DNA of 64,000 nucleotides from Thalassia testudinum (taxonomy: Eukaryota > Streptophyta > Magnoliopsida > Alismatales > Hydrocharitaceae): assembly GCA_037157565.1 (NCBI GenBank), contig JAZHRO010000073.1:97814001-97878000 (forward strand). The letters run 5' to 3'. Made by a program: the position numbers and the translations under genes. How positions within the stretch are numbered: the first letter of the stretch is position 1; every line of letters starts with the position of its first letter. The notes beneath the pieces were generated by a model. That model worked only from the letters and a program-made list of their open reading frames with translations, did not search any database and was not told the DNA's origin. Positions 57,865 through 64,000 of this stretch are shown here, piece by piece.

Positions 57865-59862
57865 CTATGTATATCCCCAAGTACACCCCCCCATGCCTAA
57901 AATCTGCAATGTCCTCATTGCATAGAAGGATATTACCTGGGTCAAAGCTGGGCTGAATAGCCGAAGAACCTGCAAATCAGGTTCAAGAATTGCAGAAATA
58001 GGCCCTAAAAATGAGCAAAGCAAAGTTGGCCTAGAAAATAGGTAACCTAGGATGTTGGCGAGCTGATGATGAATCCCGATAGCAAATGCTCGCCCAACTA
58101 AAATGGGAATGAAATCTTCCCAGGTCACCAGAAGAGGTTCTAAAGGATAAACAGTTAAAATAACCTCCAAAGGGGTAGGGGTAGGATGACAAGGATCCTC
58201 CAAAAAGAATGGGGAAGGAATGGTATAGAGATAAACCCCCAGGGTAATGGACTGACTAAAGAAATCATCAATCCATACCCGATACTCCATTACAGAAAAT
58301 ATTGGTCTGTTAAGCCCCCTAGTCAGAACAAAAATGAGCAATTCTCTAAGGCAAGGATCGTCTAGGGTGTCCAAGTTACGAGGTTGTGGGATGGCCATAA
58401 GATCTATGTTGGGTTTAATCAGCTTGGTGTCCATCCCAAACACTCTTTCTAAATCCTCAATTTCATCCCTAGCATTCCTTGCACCATCACGTGGATCTTC
58501 CTGCTCTTCATCAGGAGTCACAATTTCACTTTCAGATATAAGCGAATCAGAGGGTGACTTCGAAGTGAATGAAGGCAGGTTGGAAGCAACAGATCTAGGG
58601 ATTATCCTATCAATGTCATCCCCAGGTTTTTGTTCTTTACTCAAATCTTCCCCGGAGTCTATATGTGAATCCACATAAATCTTAGAAATTGCTTCCAAAT
58701 TTTCCATCATTTTATCATGAGGAGAAATATCATCAATGGGTGTGCCAAGGAAACCTAATTTGGTCAAATTTGTGACATCCTCAGGGGCTAACTCTTCAAA
58801 TAATACATAATCACCCTTAGTGTCACTCCAAATCTTGAATGTAGGTTCCTCATATAATTCATCTTCCTCCTCATCACACAATTCATCATGTACCTGAGGT
58901 CTAGAATCATTTAATATCTCAGCAGATCCCCTAGGGTGCTCTATCTGAGGTAAATTATTTACATTGGTTACATCAGACTCCTCAGATAGGTCAATTTCTT
59001 TAGGGTTAGGTTCCCTAAGGGTGGGTTTGATTTCCATATCATGATCAGAAGGGAGGGTAGGATTAACAACTTGACTTTGACCCACTTCATCAAATGTCAC
59101 GAAAATACTATCATCTGGGTCGAGGTCTTCCAATGGCACCATCATTCCCTTCTTTTGACTCCAATATAATTCAGGTGGATACTCAACCTTATCATCATCT
59201 TCCTCGGGTTGCCACCTTTCTTCATCCAATGCATAGCTACTTTCATGTGTATTTTCCTCCCACCTAAAGTGTAAATCTCTCAAGGAAGTGTCATCTAATG
59301 GGGAGGTTTCAAAATCGATCCTCGAAAAGTAGCTATTTTCCCCAGAATTTCCCTTCAACTTAAAGTGTAGCTTTCCCACGGGAGATGCATCTATTGTAGA
59401 GGGGTGTACGTCATCGTCAATGGGGCAGATTGGGTGGCTAATTTCATCTCTTTCTTGTTGGCCTGCTCTCAAAGATTCTCCTAACAATTCACTCATTTCA
59501 TTTTGCATTTTCTGTATTTCCATCTTCAAAGAGGAGAGGTCATTTCTATCATAAGAGAAGTCAGGCTCAGGCTTATAGTACCCAGGAGTGTTTGTCCAAC
59601 CATTATAAGTTTTCAGGGAGGGTGGGTTGGGTATTTCTTTGGTATGTGGGATATTGGGCAAAGCAAATCCCTCTCCGGAGTTCTGCTCACTAATTTGGGG
59701 CTTAACTAGGCCAATACTCCTATAATAGGAGTAAAACGGATCCCAATGATTGTCATTATGTCCATCAAGGAATGGACCATCTCGGCGTCTGGGATCGAAG
59801 GATGCAGAGTGGGGGTGAGGGTGTGGGCAAGATGTGAAAGGATGAAAATCAATGTGGTCCAT
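57865..59862 (-). CDS. Element B intact unknown protein, 665 residues
   Basis: I do not recognise this protein; it has no gag, protease, polymerase or integrase motif. ATG 59862 is the first in the frame and is kept in H. Residues 1-110 are rich in His, Pro, Tyr and Trp (FTSCPHPHPHSASF, WDPFYSYYRSIG). About 111-140 look like a short coiled coil (SLKMEIQKMQNEMSELLGES). About 150-480 are strongly acidic (DEERWQPEEDDDKVEYPPEL, DELCDEEEDELYEEP). From about 500 the chain is hydrophobic (LLIFVLTRGLNRPIF, SITLGVYLYTIPSPFFL, LVTWEDFIPILVGRAFAI) and may hold membrane segments. The end, FYAMRTLQILGMGGCTWGYT, is the translation of the internal purine motif. It is uninterrupted, while the H copy is broken in several places. 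It could be an accessory or env-like protein; I cannot tell. Confidence 0.75.
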   Translation of the reverse strand: MDHIDFHPFTSCPHPHPHSASFDPRRRDGPFLDGHNDNHWDPFYSYYRSIGLVKPQISEQNSGEGFALPNIPHTKEIPNPPSLKTYNGWTNTPGYYKPEPDFSYDRNDLSSLKMEIQKMQNEMSELLGESLRAGQQERDEISHPICPIDDDVHPSTIDASPVGKLHFKLKGNSGENSYFSRIDFETSPLDDTSLRDLHFRWEENTHESSYALDEERWQPEEDDDKVEYPPELYWSQKKGMMVPLEDLDPDDSIFVTFDEVGQSQVVNPTLPSDHDMEIKPTLREPNPKEIDLSEESDVTNVNNLPQIEHPRGSAEILNDSRPQVHDELCDEEEDELYEEPTFKIWSDTKGDYVLFEELAPEDVTNLTKLGFLGTPIDDISPHDKMMENLEAISKIYVDSHIDSGEDLSKEQKPGDDIDRIIPRSVASNLPSFTSKSPSDSLISESEIVTPDEEQEDPRDGARNARDEIEDLERVFGMDTKLIKPNIDLMAIPQPRNLDTLDDPCLRELLIFVLTRGLNRPIFSVMEYRVWIDDFFSQSITLGVYLYTIPSPFFLEDPCHPTPTPLEVILTVYPLEPLLVTWEDFIPILVGRAFAIGIHHQLANILGYLFSRPTLLCSFLGPISAILEPDLQVLRLFSPALTQVISFYAMRTLQILGMGGCTWGYT
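57884..57920 (-). promoter_or_regulatory. Internal purine motif overlapping the end of the B ORF
   Basis: On the minus strand CAATGAGGACATTG, then GATTTTAGGCATGGGGGG. In A, D, F and G the motif is outside any gene, which shows that the DNA or RNA sequence itself is what is kept. Confidence 0.65.
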
Positions 59863-61111
59863 TCTAACTCACACTTCAATCAGAATTCCCCAAGCAAGAC
59901 ACAATTCAAAAAGGACCTTTTAGGTCTTTCCCAATTTAGGCTTTTGATTTTAAGTCAGATTGCAGGTGACAATACAATTTGTTCAATCAATTTACGCGCC
60001 TATTGTCGACCTACGGCTCGCCTAAAAAGACCTAGTTGGAGCTTAGGTGTTCTTCCCTAAATCTCAAATGGTCAAGTAAATCCAAAGACGGAAGATCGAG
60101 GGATGAAAGTAGGCCTAAGCCTTCCTTTGAAGCTGTGCTTTCGCGGTGCTCCTCAACTACCCCCAAAAATCCGTGATAGGGTATCCCCCTCTTTGGATTT
60201 ACAAAACCTTTGATTTCCAGTTCCGAACACTTCAGAATCCAACGAAAGGAGGGCTCTTGTCCTAGTATTTCCAAACCTAAGGAGTGTCTAGAAGCGTGCC
60301 GTGGTGCAAGTGAAATAAGTGTGCATACACCGTCAAAGATTTTGAACTTTGAATCGCACGCCAAGTTTGAAAATCAAATCCTTGGTTTTTAAAATGTCCT
60401 TCCTTTAATTAGTCCTTTTTCTAAAGAAAATATGTGACCACTTGTTAGATTTATTCAGTACAGATTAGGTGGTCTTCGCATTAAATCCCAAATGCAATGC
60501 ATGATCAAAAATAGGATGCAAAGTAAGAGAATGCGTACCTTGCCTCCAGCGATCTTCGATGCAAAAATGCACGCAATGCAGAAAAGCAAAACTAGAGGCT
60601 GCTCATACAGACCTAAATGGTTCGTCCTAGGGCAGGCAGCTTCTAGTAGGCAGCTCATTTTTTTTCTTTTTCTATTTTTTTTAGAACTACTTATGCACAA
60701 GCAAATAGAAGAAATAATAAAAAAATAAACCTAAATCTAAAGAAAAGGGAACAGGCTCCCAAAAATTACCCAACACGGGTCCAAAACAAAATCGGGGAAC
60801 AAACCCCTCAAAATTTACCCCAGAACAAGGGTTTCAAACTAACTGTAATGAAAAATTAAGTCTTCAGTCTTAATTCTATTCTAATTAAATTAGCGATTAA
60901 ATACAATGGTGTCCGTCGCGTCCTCGTCCTTCTCCTCCTTTCAAAATTGCTTGTCCACTTCTCGTCTGGCGACGTCAAGGGTCGCCTCTCACAGTGGCTG
61001 ATTCTTGCACAAAATTTCTCGCACAGAAAAGAAAATAATAGATGGTCAAATCTCTGTGCAATTGACAAATAATGAAAATAAAATTAGGCAAAATTATTGC
61101 GTCTGTTGCCT
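59863..61111 (-). other. Element B leader
   Basis: 1.25 kb between the primer site and the ORF. It matches the H leader near the ORF. No gene; the small frames at 60455-61068 have no recognisable content. Confidence 0.65.
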
Positions 61112-61128
61112 CCCCGGCAACGGTGCCA
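61112..61128 (-). promoter_or_regulatory. Primer-binding site for tRNA-Asp (element B)
   Basis: The minus strand reads TGGCACCGTTGCCGGGG, 16 of 17 matches. Two bases separate it from the LTR end at 61131. Confidence 0.92.
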
Positions 61129-61130
61129 TT

Positions 61131-62986
61131 TGACCGGTCGATCTTTCGCTTTTAAGTCGTTTGTAGTTTAATGTGGTGGAAAAATCGACTAATCAATTTT
61201 TAATAAGAAATAACCACTCGCAGAGGAGCGGGTCGTATCCACAGGGAGGCAATAACGTATTAAAATTCACGCCACTTAAAAATGTTTGTTCGGAGTCAAT
61301 TTGGACAAGAACCAAGCCAAGATTGCCTTTAGATTAAGGTTTAAGCAAGAAACAATGCTGAAATGGCAATTATGAGAAACTACAGGATATTTTCCGCAAT
61401 GCAGAGTGAATAGAATATGATTAAAATGTGGCAATGGCAGAAAATGTAAATTTTAATTAAAGTTTTACTGTAGCAAAACAGGGGAATTTTTCCCCGTTGT
61501 CTTGCGCGACGAGGAGCCGATGGTCGGGAGCGGGAAGCTCGGAGGAGGTCCCTTGGATCAAGGGCTTCGAATCGGTGGTGGCGGCGAGTCGCGCGGCAGT
61601 CGGAGGTGGCCGGACGAGCTCCGGCAGCTTGCGCAGCCTGTTGGCGTGAAGTCCTCCGCCTGCTGCTGCTGCGGGGGTGGCTGCTGCCGCTGCCGTGGGC
61701 ACTACTGTGGCTGGCGTGTGCGGCTGGCGTGCGCGGTGGTCGGTTGGGCGGTCTGCAGGCGGTTGTGCGTGGGCGCGCGGAGGGTCTGCGGAGGGCGCGC
61801 GGTTGTGCGTGGGCGGTGGAAGCTGCAGGCGGTTGGCGTGTGCGGTGGAAGCTGCAGGCGGCTGTTGGAGGATGCTGCAGGCTGGTCTGCATGCGTTGGA
61901 GGAGCGCGCGGGCTGATCTGCAGGCGTTGGAGGAGAGCGCGGGCTGATCTGCAGGCGTGCGCAGGTCTGCAGTCGGTGAGCGGTGGAGGGTGCAGGCGGT
62001 TGTGCGTGGGTGCGCGGAGGGTCTGCAGGAGGGCGCTGGCGCGGTTGTGCGTGGGCGGTGGTCTGCAGGAGGGCGCTTGCGTGGTGGTCTGCAGGCGGTT
62101 GGCGTGTGCGGTGGAAGCTGCAGGCGGCTGTTGGAGGATGCTGCAGGCTGGTCTGCAGGCGTTGGAGGAGAGCGCGGGCTGATCTGCAGGCGTGCGCAGG
62201 TCTGCAGCCGGTGAGCGGTGGAGGGCGCAGGCGGTCTGGTGGCCGGTTGGAGAGTGCAGGCTGAGGAAGTGGAGGTGAGCGGGTAACTTCAGACGTCTGG
62301 GAAATTTCCCAGACGTCTTAAGTTACTGAGAGGGTGGCTGATCAGTAGCTAGGTGGTGGTGGTCTGCGACGACGGCGAGGAAGATGCACGCTAGGGTGCT
62401 CACGGTGATGCGGCGAGCTCCGGATGGCGGTGTGGCCTGTCACACCACACGCCCACGGTGGTGGAGACTCGCCGTCACGGTAGAGGCCGGCAGTGTGGAG
62501 TGGAAGAGAGAGGTTCTCTCTGCACAGTGGTGGGTCGGTGGCGGAGGCCTTCTGAGCTCGGCTGCCTCCGTGCTCCTTTTGTAGTGGCCTGAACAAATTT
62601 GAAATCAGCGGCCGACCAGATCCACCGTATCCGCTCCCCCTTGAATGGCTTTCACTGCATCACGCGGGCGTTGGAGCGGCAGCCAGCCGTTCTGAAAGAA
62701 GACGAATAAAGAAAATATTATTAAAATATTAGGGTTATTTATGTATAGACCCTCAACTTCTATGTTAATAAAAACAATATACCTAATTGGTTATCTAATT
62801 AGATGAATGCTATTTTAAGCTAATTCTAAATGCACTTAAGATATGAATACAATGTATGGATTATGTAATTAGATTAAAACTATGAATTAATCTATTTACA
62901 TCCTAATTTATACTAAATAAATGTTAGAATTAACCTAATGTGTAGGCACTTAAATACTTAAATAGCCCACAACTATGGGCTAATCA
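61131..62986 (-). repeat. Element B 5' LTR (right copy)
   Basis: 1856 bp; lacks 18 bp present in the left copy near 55372-55389. It has the GC-rich duplication and the 44-bp palindrome at 62283-62326. Confidence 0.94.
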
Positions 62987-62991
62987 CTTAG

Positions 62992-64000
62992 TTCTTTCTT
63001 TATAAGCTCGAGAGGTGTCATAAGCATCATTCCTCAGCTCCTCAAGCTCACTTAATTCTAGAAGTCATGCCTTACCTGCCTTTTCTAAATCCTTGTTAAC
63101 AGTTCGAATAGCCCAAAGTGCTTTATGTTCCAACTCAATAGGTAAATGGCATGCTTTTCCATACACCATTCTAAGGGAGAAGTACCCAAAGGGGTCTTAT
63201 AGGTCGTTCGATAAGCCCACAAAGCATCATCGAGCTTTTGGGACCAGTCTTTCCTATCAGGTCTAACGATCTTTTCGAAAATATTTTTTATCTCCCTATT
63301 TGATACTTCAACCTGGCCACTTGTCTGAGGGTGGTAAGGGGTAGCAACCTTGTGAGTCACTTCCAAACTCTTGATTAACTGATTGAAGTGGTGGTTTCGG
63401 AAATGAGGTCCCCTATCACTCATAATAGTCTTGGGGCAGCCAAAACGGGATATGATATTGGCCTTCACAAATTTCAAAACCACAGAGCGATCATTTGTGC
63501 GCGTAGGAATGGGTTCTATCCATTTAGAGACATAATCAACTACCACCAAGATATATTCAAAACCATGGGACGACGGTAAGGGGCCCATAAAGTCAATGCC
63601 CCACACATAAAAAATTTCAATAGATTGAATAGGATGTTGAGGCATTTCATTCTTCTTCCCAATCGTTCCAGTCCGTTGACATCTAATACAGGCCTTAACA
63701 AAATTATGAGAATCCTTAAAAAAGGAAGGCCACCAAAAATCGGACTGGAGAACCTTAAAAGTAGTTTTCTTAGCTCCAAAGTGTCCTCCACAATGAAGTT
63801 CATGGCAAAAACTCATCACACTTTGTTGTTCCTCTTCAGGCACACAACGTCTCAATACTTGGTCTTGTCCAATCCTAAATAATTCCAGCTCTTCCCAATG
63901 AAAATATCTTGCTTGAGAAATGAATCTCTTTCTTTTCTGCTCATCCCAAGAGCCAGGAGTTTGTCCAGTGACCAAGTAATTTACAATGTCTGCATACCAA
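62992..64000 (-). pseudogene. pol: Element F integrase, N-terminal and core part, runs off the window
   Basis: Ty3/gypsy integrase on the minus strand, open at the window edge, where the RNase H-integrase linker reads YADIVNYLVTGQTPGSWDEQ. The zinc site is seen in CHELHCGGHFGAKKT and CIRCQRTG. The core carries D in GIDFMGPLPS, D in MSDRGPHF and E in QVEVSNREIK. A one-base deletion near 63171 shifts the frame just after LGTSP. In the other frame the sequence goes on as [24 protein letters not shown] at 63065-63067 is a further break, and B cuts the gene at 62991. Without these the protein would closely match the A integrase. Confidence 0.9.

Larger units (their letters stand above)
54881..62986 (-). 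mobile_element. Element B: young nonautonomous retrotransposon inside F integrase
   Basis: 8106 bp on the minus strand, LTRs of 1874 and 1856 bp, flanked by CTTAG (54876-54880 and 62987-62991). The LTRs differ by only 3 of their first 320 bases plus one 18-bp indel. Its LTR type is that of F and H. It has a tRNA-Asp primer site, an intact 665-codon ORF, the 3' module and a purine tract, but no gag or pol. Confidence 0.95.

Overview
The window is plant nuclear repeat DNA. I see no host gene, tRNA, rRNA or CRISPR array. Nearly every base belongs to LTR retrotransposons nested inside one another. The evidence for a flowering plant is Athila-like Ty3/gypsy gag-pol, primer sites complementary to the 3' end of plant tRNA-Asp, and a SIRE-like Ty1/copia element with an initiator-tRNA-Met primer site. 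The species cannot be read from the sequence; a large, repeat-rich angiosperm genome is likely.

I use the letters A to J for the elements. Layout: 1-838 is the end of an old G-like LTR. 839-3631 is unclassified relic DNA. H (minus) is the oldest host element seen; its left LTR starts at 3632 and resumes at 18292-19262, its body is 19263-34989, and its right end lies outside the window. H was hit three times. A (plus, 4527-18286, target duplication GGGGG) sits in its LTR. G (plus, 21308-33446, GAGGG) sits in its ORF. E (plus, from 34990) sits in its leader. G itself holds a solo LTR J (23492-26185, AGACA) and a SIRE-like copia element I (27451-31096, GGTTG). E is cut at 41769 by F (minus), which runs off the right end. 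F holds D (minus, 43041-52942, GGCCT) in its LTR and B (minus, 54881-62986, CTTAG) inside its integrase gene.

A, E and F are autonomous-type elements. A has complete gag, protease, reverse transcriptase, RNase H and integrase in one frame, broken by six stop codons. B, D, G and H are nonautonomous: they keep LTRs and noncoding signals (for G and H only part is intact or inside the window) but replace gag-pol with ORFs I do not recognise. Two pairs stand out: A with D, and F with B and H. Each pair shares its LTR type and 3' noncoding region; A and D also share a 5' leader, while F's leader is outside the window.

The most interesting material is (1) the uninterrupted 665-codon unknown ORF of B, which survives among decayed neighbours; (2) a 3' noncoding module with three copies of a 38-bp repeat, shared by A, D, F, B and H; (3) a purine motif adjoining the 3' LTR that recurs about 1.1-1.3 kb upstream inside the elements; (4) large LTR palindromes built on AGACGTCT. 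Together these look like cis-signals through which autonomous elements mobilise nonautonomous partners. That last statement is inference.
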